This document shows, one piece after another, positions 1 to 6,767 of a DNA stretch of 15,421 nt. How positions within the stretch are numbered: position 1 is the first letter of the stretch; each line of letters begins with the position of its first letter. The stretch comes from Deltaproteobacteria bacterium (lineage in GTDB: Bacteria > Bdellovibrionota > FAC87 > UBA2466). A program made the translations under genes and the position numbers. Location: positions 1 through 15,421 of the forward strand of contig JABMMY010000303.1 in the NCBI GenBank assembly GCA_013205415.1, written 5' to 3'. The notes under the pieces are model-generated. The model ran no database searches. It had not been told where the DNA came from and worked only from the letters and a program-made list of their open reading frames with translations.

Positions 1-177
1 CTCTTTTCCCGTTCCACTTTCACCTTGAATAAGAACTGTAGCCTCGGTAGGGGCTATTTTTGCAACCATTTGAAGCATTGCCAAAATATTGAGATCTTGC
101 GTTAAAAACCTAGTGATACCAGGTACCTCTTGATTAGTTGCTATGACATCCACAAATTCCCCCCTCGCAAAAACCAT
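1..177 (-). CDS. Sigma-54-dependent transcriptional activator, N-terminal part (cut by window edge)
   Basis: The minus strand from an ATG at 177 reads 59 codons without a stop to base 1. The last residues are VLIQGESGTGKE, the Walker A signature of the sigma-54 (RpoN) interacting AAA+ domain, preceded by a stretch (LTQDLNILAMLQMVAKIAPTEA) typical of the start of that domain. Such proteins use ATP hydrolysis to open promoters bound by sigma-54 RNA polymerase. Only about 50 residues precede the Walker A motif, so there is no room for a receiver, GAF or PAS domain upstream; input must come otherwise. A weak AAGGG lies about 10 bases before the ATG. The frame stays open upstream (TTG at 198 is an alternative start). 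It lies about 28 bases after the stop of the HAD/nucleotidyltransferase gene on the same strand, so co-transcription is possible. Family assignment is firm; target genes are unknown. Confidence 0.85.
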   Translation of the reverse strand, partial: MVFARGEFVDVIATNQEVPGITRFLTQDLNILAMLQMVAKIAPTEATVLIQGESGTGKE

Positions 178-205
178 GTAATTTTTACCCTTGGCCAACG
201 AATAA

Positions 206-1651
206 TTACATGTTTTTGGGGACGGGATCAACAGAATAAAATAGGGGGGATTGGGAGGGTTGGGTGGTATGCCAATCGATAAAGGCCTCAAGATCCTCTG
301 GGGTTCCTAGTCCGTGCATTTTTTCTTTTCCAATTTCAAAAATTTTAATTCGTTTATTAGCACCAATTAATTCGTTGTAAACTGGACAGACGTAAAACTC
401 CCCTTGAGTTCTAATATTTTTTCGAAGCATGGAAAAAGCCCCATTAATAAAATCTTCGGCATGTTTAAAATAATAGACCCCGACAGTGGCATGGTCGCTG
501 ATAGGAACCTTCTCAGCGACCTCTACGACTCTTCCCATGGTATTTAACCTGGCATAGCTCCATTTATCTTCAGTGGCTTTAAAGGTCATAATCGAACCAT
601 CACAACCTGAATTAATAGCGTCATCTAAAAATGCATCTATCGGCGCATCTATCCATTGATCTGAATTGGCTAAAAGTAGGGGCTGGCTTGGATTTAGTTT
701 ATCCGCTGCTAGGAGTACGGTACACGCCGCACCTTCCGTAGTTTTTAAAACGGGAACGATCTGAGATTTGGTGGCTAGAGAATTTAAGACATCTTTATAG
801 TGAGCCTGTTTCAGGTGGTCGCTATGACAAATAAATGTAAAATTATATAACCATTGTGATGGCGTCATGTTTTCAGTGACCCATTGGATCATCGGTTTAT
901 TAAGCACCTTAATAAAAGGTTTGGGCTCCGAATAACCTGCAGATTGAAAGCGAGTTCCTAAACCAGCCATGGGAACTACCACCTGAATTAAAGGGTTGTG
1001 TCGCTTCGGAGTCATTAGATTTGGCGATAGGGTTTGATCTAATTTTGAAAGCACGGGATTAATGGTTTCTAACTTCACCTCAGTAGGAGATTTTACAACG
1101 AGTACATGTGGAGTGACTTGATTGGCTGCCATGATGCCAGGTTTAGAGTCCTCTATAATTAAAGTTTCATTAGAGCCTAAGTTCATTAATTCTAAAGCTC
1201 GATAAAAAATATCGGGATGAGGTTTTCCGCGAGAAACGTCCTGACGTGAAAGTATCACGTCAAAATAGGAGGTGATTCTCATTTGATCTAAAACAGAATG
1301 GATGGTTTGTTTCACACTATTAGAGGCTACCGCAAGACTGTAACCTCTCTCTTTTAGAGAGCTTAATAGCTCCGTAATCTGTGAAGAAACCATGCAGTTT
1401 TTGCGAATAGTTTCTAACGTATAATTTTGCTTTTGAGCAACGATGAAAGAATGCAAGTTTCTGGGAAGTCCTTTAGACTCCGATAGCATCTCAAGTTTTT
1501 TGGTTGTAGGAAGACCATCATATTTTTCCTGGTGTTCTAATTCGTCTAAGGAATAACCAAATAGATTGAGAGCTCTATTCAAAGCCTTGAAATGCCAATC
1601 CACGGCATCTACTAAGACTCCGTCTAAATCGAAAATAATGCCTTTGATCAT
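206..1651 (-). CDS. HAD phosphatase / sugar nucleotidyltransferase fusion enzyme
   Basis: A 481-residue two-domain protein, probably cytosolic. Residues 1-200 are a HAD subfamily IA phosphatase or phosphomutase-like domain (beta-phosphoglucomutase type): motif I FDLDGVLVD with D8 and D10, motif II VASNS (110-112), K143 in GKPHPD, and motif IV IIEDSKPG with E167/D168. Residues about 222-470 are a nucleotidyltransferase of the sugar-1-phosphate type: VVPMAGLGTRF (GxGTR loop, 230-234), EPKPFIKV, LLANSDQW with the likely metal-binding D331, and an EK...VGVYYF segment. HAD plus NTP-transferase fusions are known from capsule and glycan clusters, where they are thought to make an activated polyol or sugar; the substrate here is not readable. 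I chose the ATG at 1651, which starts right before the HAD motif and has CAGGA 14 bases upstream; a TTG at 1678 adds nine residues. No glycan genes are adjacent. Confidence 0.85.
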   Translation of the reverse strand: MIKGIIFDLDGVLVDAVDWHFKALNRALNLFGYSLDELEHQEKYDGLPTTKKLEMLSESKGLPRNLHSFIVAQKQNYTLETIRKNCMVSSQITELLSSLKERGYSLAVASNSVKQTIHSVLDQMRITSYFDVILSRQDVSRGKPHPDIFYRALELMNLGSNETLIIEDSKPGIMAANQVTPHVLVVKSPTEVKLETINPVLSKLDQTLSPNLMTPKRHNPLIQVVVPMAGLGTRFQSAGYSEPKPFIKVLNKPMIQWVTENMTPSQWLYNFTFICHSDHLKQAHYKDVLNSLATKSQIVPVLKTTEGAACTVLLAADKLNPSQPLLLANSDQWIDAPIDAFLDDAINSGCDGSIMTFKATEDKWSYARLNTMGRVVEVAEKVPISDHATVGVYYFKHAEDFINGAFSMLRKNIRTQGEFYVCPVYNELIGANKRIKIFEIGKEKMHGLGTPEDLEAFIDWHTTQPSQSPLFYSVDPVPKNM

Positions 1652-1769
1652 AGGTATGTTTTGTATCCTGATGGGCAAATAACAACTTAGGTTTATGATT
1701 TAAAAATAGTGTGGCTATTATTTTACTAGTTAACGCACACCAAAATCTAGCACTAATCTGTGTAGAAAC

Positions 1770-2540
1770 TTATTTTGCCAAGGATTTTAAGGTGGGGCTA
1801 ATAGTCACCAAATGATGCATGGAGGGGCCGCTGTTACTTGTACTCGCGGTGTCATCACACCCGCCTAAAGTATGAACCCCCACAACTCTTGTCTCTGTTG
1901 GGTTTTCATAATTAGGAAGGAGTATCGCAGAGCCAGAACTTCCTGGTTGAGTGTCACAACGGTGCATTAAAAAGTTATCTTTTTCCTCGAGAAGAATACA
2001 ATTTTTTTGAGATACTTTCATCGGTGTGGCTTGAGGATGATGAATCATGAGTAGGGGTGAATTCGGTGGTACCGGTTTTTCGGAAACGTCATACCAACCC
2101 CAGCTCACACCAGGACTCCCTGCAAGTTTAATAATGAAAAAATCATTCTCGTAACTAGAATCTCCCGTTTCAATAATCTCTTTGCAGGAAAACTTTTCCG
2201 ATCTTCCTTCCTTTAAAAATCCAAAGGTCACATTAATATCCTCACACTTTGCAGCGCAATGTTGAGCCGTTAAAAAAAGATCCTTGGTGATGAGAGTCCC
2301 AGTACAATAGCCAGTGGACCCATCTATAGTCGCTTCATAGATACCAATAGGGGTTCCCATTTCCTGCATTTTGACCGGTTCACTAATCATGGGGGTCATG
2401 TCATTAACTCCACATAAACTTCTCTCGACCGGGTCTAAAGATTTACCATTGGAATCGACCCTATAGGCGCGCGGGATTGCGGCTGTGGCAAAAGAGGAAA
2501 CGGTTAAAATAATTGAGGCAACTAAGAATAACCTGTTCAT
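1770..2540 (-). CDS. Exported trypsin-like (S1/V8-type) serine protease
   Basis: A 256-residue protein with a signal peptide (MNRLFLVASIILTVSSFATAA, cleavage near residue 20-21), so it acts in the periplasm or outside the cell. The complete chymotrypsin-fold triad is visible: H94 in LTAQHC, D133 in ENDFFIIKL and S202 in PGSSGSAI. The GVHTLGGC stretch after the Ser is typical of the substrate-binding wall of V8/glutamyl-endopeptidase-like proteases. Eight cysteines (including C79, C95, C99, C119, C181, C195) could form disulphides. AAGG lies 9 bases before the ATG. It is separated from the upstream carboxypeptidase gene by that gene's terminator, so it probably has its own promoter in the 65 bases at 2541-2605. 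With the neighbouring M14 carboxypeptidase it forms an exported endo/exopeptidase pair; a role in prey or polymer digestion is inference. Confidence 0.88.
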   Translation of the reverse strand: MNRLFLVASIILTVSSFATAAIPRAYRVDSNGKSLDPVERSLCGVNDMTPMISEPVKMQEMGTPIGIYEATIDGSTGYCTGTLITKDLFLTAQHCAAKCEDINVTFGFLKEGRSEKFSCKEIIETGDSSYENDFFIIKLAGSPGVSWGWYDVSEKPVPPNSPLLMIHHPQATPMKVSQKNCILLEEKDNFLMHRCDTQPGSSGSAILLPNYENPTETRVVGVHTLGGCDDTASTSNSGPSMHHLVTISPTLKSLAK

Positions 2541-2605
2541 GTGTGGGCCTTTCGTCGATAGATGGATGCTACTAAACTATTTTTTCGCTAGAAATAACTA
2601 TAAAA

Positions 2606-2639
2606 AGTACCCCGATTTAGGAAAGTAAATCGGGGTACT
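2606..2639 (-). terminator. Rho-independent terminator of the M14 carboxypeptidase gene
   Basis: A perfect 13-bp inverted repeat (AGTACCCCGATTT, 2606-2618, with its complement at 2627-2639) closes an 8-base loop. Read on the minus strand it is followed at once by TTTTTATAG, giving the U-tract. It begins 6 bases after the carboxypeptidase stop codon. It insulates the serine protease gene from read-through. Confidence 0.9.
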
Positions 2640-2645
2640 CCAATA

Positions 2646-3872
2646 TTAGGGGATGAGGCCTAAAGGATCTTGCTGGTTTTTTAAAACCGCATAAGGGTTT
2701 TCTGCTCTTTCAATTAAGTAGAGAGCAGGTTCAATATTGGCTTTGAAAGTAGGCTCAATGGCACTGGCTCCCGGATAAAAGCCACCTGCAAACATAGAGT
2801 CTGGTGTCAATTCAAAGGTAAAGGCAAATATTTTTAACTCGTCATATGCCCAATCGGTGGTGTCTCCAGCAGCTAAATACAAATCACTAGATTTTTGTGG
2901 TGTGTATTTATTCCAAGTTGCCATTTTTTTGCCCATCGTTTCAAAAACCTGTTGATCAATTTTACTAGGAACTTGATCATTGGTGTGACCAAATGGCCAC
3001 AGCACAAGTTCACTAAAGGTATGAAAAGAGAGTAGTACCGTGGTTTTACGACGGCCTCTTACCCAATCTCTTACCGCCTGAGTTTCGGGTTCGGAAAAGG
3101 CCGATGGACCATGATAGGTGTCGCTGGCAGGAGAGCTACTAGATCCTGCTCCAGCAAATCCGGTTCCATAGTTTCTATTTAGATCAACTCCGAAGGTACC
3201 ATCTGTATTAGGCCGTCTATTTTTTCTCCACCATTTATATTCTCCATTGTTGATGTCGTATTCGGCTCCATCTGGATTTACCATGGGAACAATAAGAATT
3301 TCTCTAGTATCAACTAGGTTTTTAACTCTGGCATCTCTCTGATAATTTTGAGCAAGATACTCTGCAATTTTTAAAGGCACCTCAACGCTCAAATGTTCTC
3401 TGGCGTGATGACAGCCCATAAAAATAACGGTGGGTAGGGAATCTCGTTTGGAGCTACCAGAGATTCTGATGCCGGCTAGATCTCTTCCTTCTAAGCTTTT
3501 TCCAATACTAAAGCGCTGCGCAATTGTAGGGTTTTGACTCACGATAGCATCTAATGCTTCACCGACCTCTTTATAATTGTGGAAGGAGCTGTCCCCAGAC
3601 GGAAAATCCCGCTTTCTTTGTGAAAGGTCGGCAATTTTCAGCTCAAAGCCAAGTGCCTTTAATTGTTTGATCTCTTTTTCAGTTCCAATAAATCCCACTG
3701 AGTCTGAATAAACCTTATCGATAGCAATGCCCGCATTTGCAATCTGATTTCTCTCCTCCTTTGTTTTTGTTATGGCTAGAATAGAAAATATTTTGGCATC
3801 TTGATCTCTTGCAAAGCCTACATCACCTATAACCATAGCCACCAAGGGAATTACTAATAAGCTTAATTTCAT
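2646..3872 (-). CDS. Exported zinc carboxypeptidase, M14 family
   Basis: A 408-residue metallopeptidase that removes C-terminal residues from peptides. A signal peptide (MKLSLLVIPLVAMVIGDVGFA) exports it. Residues about 24-90 are a propeptide-like segment (inhibitor/activation domain of M14A enzymes), then the catalytic domain from about 95: zinc ligands H156 and E159 (HAREH), H284 (SFHTFSE), substrate-binding N232/R233 in DLNRNYG, and the catalytic E354 in FTFELTPD. MVNPDGAEYD and the WRKNRRPN loop are family hallmarks. All catalytic residues are present, so it should be active once processed. AGGAG lies 8 bases before the ATG. A strong terminator follows, making it a single-gene unit with the promoter in 3873-4102. 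M14 enzymes of this type are common in predatory and scavenging bacteria; the substrate preference cannot be read. Confidence 0.92.
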   Translation of the reverse strand: MKLSLLVIPLVAMVIGDVGFARDQDAKIFSILAITKTKEERNQIANAGIAIDKVYSDSVGFIGTEKEIKQLKALGFELKIADLSQRKRDFPSGDSSFHNYKEVGEALDAIVSQNPTIAQRFSIGKSLEGRDLAGIRISGSSKRDSLPTVIFMGCHHAREHLSVEVPLKIAEYLAQNYQRDARVKNLVDTREILIVPMVNPDGAEYDINNGEYKWWRKNRRPNTDGTFGVDLNRNYGTGFAGAGSSSSPASDTYHGPSAFSEPETQAVRDWVRGRRKTTVLLSFHTFSELVLWPFGHTNDQVPSKIDQQVFETMGKKMATWNKYTPQKSSDLYLAAGDTTDWAYDELKIFAFTFELTPDSMFAGGFYPGASAIEPTFKANIEPALYLIERAENPYAVLKNQQDPLGLIP

Positions 3873-4102
3873 CGCGGTGTCTCCTTAAATAAACTTCCCC
3901 TAAAAAAAGGGCAGATTAATTTTAAATTAGAATCATCGATTGCTAGCTTGCGTAGTAAAAAGAACTGTAACGTGAAACTTTAAGTGTAGTGATATTTTAA
4001 TTAATAAAACTAAGAAGAGCCAGCGGAATTAATTTCTTATGTTAACAGCTGTGCTATTGCCGTTCCCATCTCTTTTCCATTTTTTTTAGTCTTACTGCAT
4101 TA
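3873..4102. promoter_or_regulatory. Divergent intergenic region between carboxypeptidase and TPR-wHTH gene
   Basis: About 230 AT-rich bases between two divergently oriented genes, so promoters for both should lie here. I cannot point to a convincing -35/-10 pair. Near its right end a short open frame starts at ATG 4039 and encodes a hydrophobic stretch (MLTAVLLPFPSLFHFF) that stops at a run of eight Ts (4080-4087), immediately before the frame of the TPR gene; it may be an upstream extension in another frame or coincidence. Confidence 0.4.
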
Positions 4103-4483
4103 ATGTCTTGCTATGGTACTGTACAGGGGTTTCCCATTTTAATTGATGACAAGAAAATCATGGAACTTAAAACGCAAAAAGAACTTGCGAAGGCCAAAGG
4201 TTATTTCTATCAACTGAAATTGGTAGAGGCCTATAATATTCTACGTAGATATTTTGATCGCCTTCCTTTTAAACCAGAAAAAGAGCATGCTGAATTCATT
4301 GGCATGTTTGTGCGTATTTTAAGTGAACTAGGTAAAAAGAATGAACTCAGTTTTTATGGCTCTGCTCTTCAAAAACTAGAGAAGGAGATCGAAAGTCCCT
4401 CTATCACCTATCAATTGGCCGTTGTTTATGTAAATGCAGACCCCCCTCTTCTGAAACTAGCGATCCCACTATTGGAAAAATAA
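4103..4483 (+). CDS. TPR-wHTH protein, N-terminal part (frameshifted)
   Basis: 126 residues of mostly alpha-helical, TPR-like sequence (for example AKAKGYFYQLKLVEAYNILR and the ITYQLAVVYVN helix). It stops at a TAA just after LLEK. The -1 frame then continues the same protein without interruption (IIRTSIATDYEAKAKMTLAY), so this is the N-terminal third of one gene that ends at 5232. No good ribosome binding site precedes the ATG at 4103; ATG 4160 is an alternative, and the frame is open back to about 4046 without an ATG. Function of this half: a protein- or peptide-interaction solenoid. I treat 4103-5232 as one locus; whether it is broken, slippage-decoded or a read error cannot be decided here. 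Confidence 0.6.
   Translation: MSCYGTVQGFPILIDDKKIMELKTQKELAKAKGYFYQLKLVEAYNILRRYFDRLPFKPEKEHAEFIGMFVRILSELGKKNELSFYGSALQKLEKEIESPSITYQLAVVYVNADPPLLKLAIPLLEK
4476..4482 (+). other. Frameshift site in the TPR-wHTH gene (A5 run)
   Basis: TTG GAA AAA TAA stops the upstream frame. One more A in the run at 4476-4480 would read TTG GAA AAA ATA ATT CGG and fuse the two reading frames into a 376-residue protein. The run is short, and no stem-loop downstream is obvious, so a lost A (mutation or sequencing error) is the simplest explanation; polymerase or ribosome slippage on the A run is possible. Confidence 0.7.
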
Positions 4484-4524
4484 TTCGGACATCGATAGCG
4501 ACCGATTATGAGGCTAAAGCAAAA

Positions 4525-5232
4525 ATGACCTTGGCCTATTGTTACGATCAGATCTCTAATGATGTAGCTGCAGTTAGGCAGTTAATCTACTCGATTCCAA
4601 TAAGCACAGACCCCTCTATTCAATTTTTAATAGAAACCTGGAAAGCAAAAATTTACCGTGATGAAAAAAACTTTATGGAGGCTGAAAGGACACTGAATCA
4701 TCTGTGGCTTCGCTTAACGCCAGAGATAGATTGGTATGCCTATTTTACGGCTAAAATTATTGCGATTGGACTGTATCGAGATTCTGGAAATATAAAATTA
4801 GCAAAACAACTCCTAAGTGAAACCGCTGCCATGGCCCAAGAAAAGCCACTCAAAACAGTGAAGCGCCAGCTTGAGTCGATTCAAAAGGCCTTTGCAACCG
4901 GAACAGAGAGCGGCCCTTTAGTACTAGAGCTAAAAAAAGGGAACTCCATTTTAACTTTTTTAGACCAAATGCTAATTTTAAATGAGACCCGTCTTACCGA
5001 CAAATTAACCCTTTGCTTATTGAGGCAAAAAACAATGACGAAAGAAGAAATAATCTTTGCCTTATTCAATAGGGATTATACCGCGAGTACCGATAACACC
5101 CTTATTTACTACCACGTTCATGGAGTTAAAAAAAATATGAAGAAAATAGGGCTCGGAACACAATATTTAGAAAAAAAAGGGATTCATTATATTTTTACTG
5201 GTGAAGTCCAGTTGATTGAGGAGGCACTATGA
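4525..5232 (+). CDS. TPR-wHTH protein, C-terminal part: helical repeats plus winged-helix domain
   Basis: 235 residues from the ATG at 4525; the frame is open further upstream through the frameshift site. Residues 1-135 continue the TPR-like solenoid (YRDEKNFMEAERTLNHLW, YRDSGNIKLAKQLLSETA). The last 85 residues resemble the OmpR/PhoB-type winged-helix DNA-binding domain: a TKEEIIFALFNRDY helix, then NTLIYYHVHGVKKNMKKIG as the recognition-helix region, and GIHYIFTG as the C-terminal hairpin. That makes the whole gene a probable DNA-binding regulator with the sensor or interaction repeats in front and the wHTH at the C-terminus. Its stop overlaps the start of the next gene (ATGA at 5229-5232), so the two are translationally coupled. 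The wHTH call is by eye from pattern, not from a search. Confidence 0.65.
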   Translation: MTLAYCYDQISNDVAAVRQLIYSIPISTDPSIQFLIETWKAKIYRDEKNFMEAERTLNHLWLRLTPEIDWYAYFTAKIIAIGLYRDSGNIKLAKQLLSETAAMAQEKPLKTVKRQLESIQKAFATGTESGPLVLELKKGNSILTFLDQMLILNETRLTDKLTLCLLRQKTMTKEEIIFALFNRDYTASTDNTLIYYHVHGVKKNMKKIGLGTQYLEKKGIHYIFTGEVQLIEEAL

Positions 5233-6326
5233 ACTATTTTTTATGCCTTACTATTGTTTTAATAAGCCTGTTACCTACCAGCCCACTTCTAGCTAGTGAA
5301 ATTCGATGCTTGGGTGGTGATGGAGGAACGCCATTCGCGAATATTACAAAGGATATCAAGCTAAAACAAACCATTATTCCCTCTAAAGACTGGGTTAAAG
5401 ATTTTGTTTACCAGGAACAGACAGAACAACTTATTTACAGGAATCTTAATAATCAATTGAGATCCTTTAATATAGTAACTGGTAGAGATCGCTTTCTAAA
5501 TTATGCAGACAAGACTATTTCACGATTAATAGATGACCAATCCAGTCGTATTTTAAGTTCTAGCGCTACCTATTTTTTGAACACCTCAAGTGAAAACCCC
5601 AATTGGCATTACTTTGCGGGTCCCAGTGAAGTAAAACAACATCTTTTCTGGCATGAGAAAACTATTTATAGTTTACAAACTATTCAATCCAACAAAGGAA
5701 AATACGATTTTGTTTTCTTGAAATATAGCGAACGAGACCATCAGCAGCTGTATTGTCATCAAAGTAAAAACATTGGGAAAATTAAGGGTCTAGCACCGGA
5801 AAATACTTTTCCTTTTTTGTATTTTTATGCGACTAAAAATGGATTACTGGAAAACAAGGTGATTGTTTATCGCATGAATGTGGATGCGATTGGGTATGGG
5901 AGCACCTGCCCAATGGAACAGATTACCGAATACCCTGAATCTAAGCTAGGTCCCATTAAAGCGTTCTATTCCTTTCATAATAAGAATTTCGATGCGTTTG
6001 CTTTTCATTTAGACCACCCGGAAAAAACTTTGTTTTGGGATAAGCCTGGAGAATGTGCTTTCTATAATTTCAAGGGAAAAACTCCTGTATTTATTTCATC
6101 AAAACAACCGATATTTGCCTCATGGGAAAATGGAAAAGGGCTGACTCTACACAACCTTCAGGAGCAAACGGAGGTCACCTTTTTTAAGGCAATAAAAATT
6201 AATAATTTCACCACGGAAAATATTTGGATGTCCGACAACGGCCAAAAGTTTTTTACCTCTGTTGAAAGAGATCAAACTCAGGCGGGCCGTATCCTAGTAG
6301 AGACTGTACTTCCGAGTTGGAGGTGA
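5229..6326 (+). CDS. Exported protein of unknown function, possible beta-propeller
   Basis: 365 residues with a signal peptide (MNYFLCLTIVLISLLPTSPLLA, cleavage before SEIRC). The mature part is rich in short beta-strand-like blocks with aromatic residues (NWHYFAGPSE, KHLFW-like, PIFASWENGKGLTLHNLQ, ENIWMSDNGQKFFTS), a spacing that fits a beta-propeller or WD/TolB-like repeat fold, but no family is recognised. A few cysteines (C27, and several in the second half) could pair in the periplasm. The start codon overlaps the stop of the TPR-wHTH gene (ATGA), so its expression is tied to that regulator. A link such as a regulator sensing or controlling an envelope protein is inference. No terminator is visible downstream; it converges on the minus-strand small genes. 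Confidence 0.75.
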   Translation: MNYFLCLTIVLISLLPTSPLLASEIRCLGGDGGTPFANITKDIKLKQTIIPSKDWVKDFVYQEQTEQLIYRNLNNQLRSFNIVTGRDRFLNYADKTISRLIDDQSSRILSSSATYFLNTSSENPNWHYFAGPSEVKQHLFWHEKTIYSLQTIQSNKGKYDFVFLKYSERDHQQLYCHQSKNIGKIKGLAPENTFPFLYFYATKNGLLENKVIVYRMNVDAIGYGSTCPMEQITEYPESKLGPIKAFYSFHNKNFDAFAFHLDHPEKTLFWDKPGECAFYNFKGKTPVFISSKQPIFASWENGKGLTLHNLQEQTEVTFFKAIKINNFTTENIWMSDNGQKFFTSVERDQTQAGRILVETVLPSWR

Positions 6327-6397
6327 GTGGTTTCATCAATCTCTATTTAGCCATTACTCCGGTGCAAATGTCGAATTTTCAGCGATTCAACTGCTGT

Positions 6398-6544
6398 TTA
6401 TTGGAACTTTCTCCCTCCTGCCCATCCCTGAAGGCAATTGAAGGGGGCTATCACTTTAAAAGAGCTTGGATAAGGTGGAATTGCAGATTCAGACCAAATA
6501 GAGCTCTGGAATAAAAGAAAAATAAAAACCAGAACAAAACGCAT
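6398..6544 (-). CDS. Possible small exported peptide (48 aa)
   Basis: A minus-strand ATG at 6544 opens a 48-codon frame ending in TAA at 6398. It begins with a good signal-peptide shape (MRFVLVFIFLLFQSSIWS, then ESAIPPYP), leaving about 30 mature residues with one Cys (FNCLQGWAGG). The ATG is 8 bases after the stop of the lysine-rich small gene, so it could be translated by coupling; its own ribosome binding site is weak (GAGAT). It may also be the N-terminal remnant of a longer exported protein, since the sequence after the stop shows no continuing frame. On the opposite strand a 65-codon frame (6317-6514) overlaps it and looks less like a protein. Existence is uncertain. Confidence 0.4.
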   Translation of the reverse strand: MRFVLVFIFLLFQSSIWSESAIPPYPSSFKVIAPFNCLQGWAGGRKFQ

Positions 6545-6552
6545 CAACTATC

Positions 6553-6696
6553 TCACTTTTTTGCAGAATCTTTTTTGGGTTTGGGGGTGCTTTTCTTGGG
6601 GGGTTGCTTTTTACTACCGGAAGGGGTCGTAGCCTTTTCATCCTTTTTTATTGTTTTCTTATGTTCCCAGGCGCCAGTAAATGGATTTTGTTTCAT
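6553..6696 (-). CDS. Small lysine/proline-rich basic protein (47 aa)
   Basis: A 47-codon gene with an almost ideal ribosome binding site (AAGGAG, 6 bases before ATG 6696; a second ATG at 6699 is too close). The product starts MKQNPFTGAWEHKKT and turns into a low-complexity tail of Lys, Pro, Ser and Thr (QPPKKSTPKPKKDSAKK); 15 of 47 residues are lysine and the tail is probably unstructured, like histone H1 or nucleic-acid-binding tails. No cysteine, signal peptide or membrane segment. The first dozen residues (NPFTGAWEHKK) look structured and less compositionally biased and may be the conserved part. It follows the zinc-ribbon SDR gene by 71 bases on the same strand and is likely in that operon. 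Binding to nucleic acid or to an acidic partner is a guess. Confidence 0.72.
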   Translation of the reverse strand: MKQNPFTGAWEHKKTIKKDEKATTPSGSKKQPPKKSTPKPKKDSAKK

Positions 6697-6702
6697 CATT
6701 AT

Positions 6703-6708
6703 CTCCTT
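6703..6708 (-). promoter_or_regulatory. Shine-Dalgarno site of the 47-aa basic protein gene
   Basis: AAGGAG on the minus strand, 6 bases ahead of ATG 6696. It is the strongest evidence that the short frame is translated and it favours the second of two adjacent ATGs. Confidence 0.75.
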
Positions 6709-6767
6709 AATATTATGCTACGAGAGTTTAAGAACTTTGAAAAGCTACGAGTTAAAAAGAGGGTGCT

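Noticed and set aside
1705..1719. Short hairpin AATAG-loop-CTATT followed on the minus strand by TTTTTAAA, after the serine protease gene
   Set aside because: Only five AT-rich base pairs; too weak to call a terminator.
6317..6514. 65-codon plus-strand frame overlapping the end of the exported protein gene
   Set aside because: No ribosome binding site, odd composition, and it overlaps the more protein-like minus-strand 48-codon frame with a signal peptide.
6718..6751. Direct repeat GCTACGAG at 6718-6725 and 6744-6751 between the SDR and lysine-rich genes
   Set aside because: Two copies of 8 bases are too little to support an operator or attachment site.
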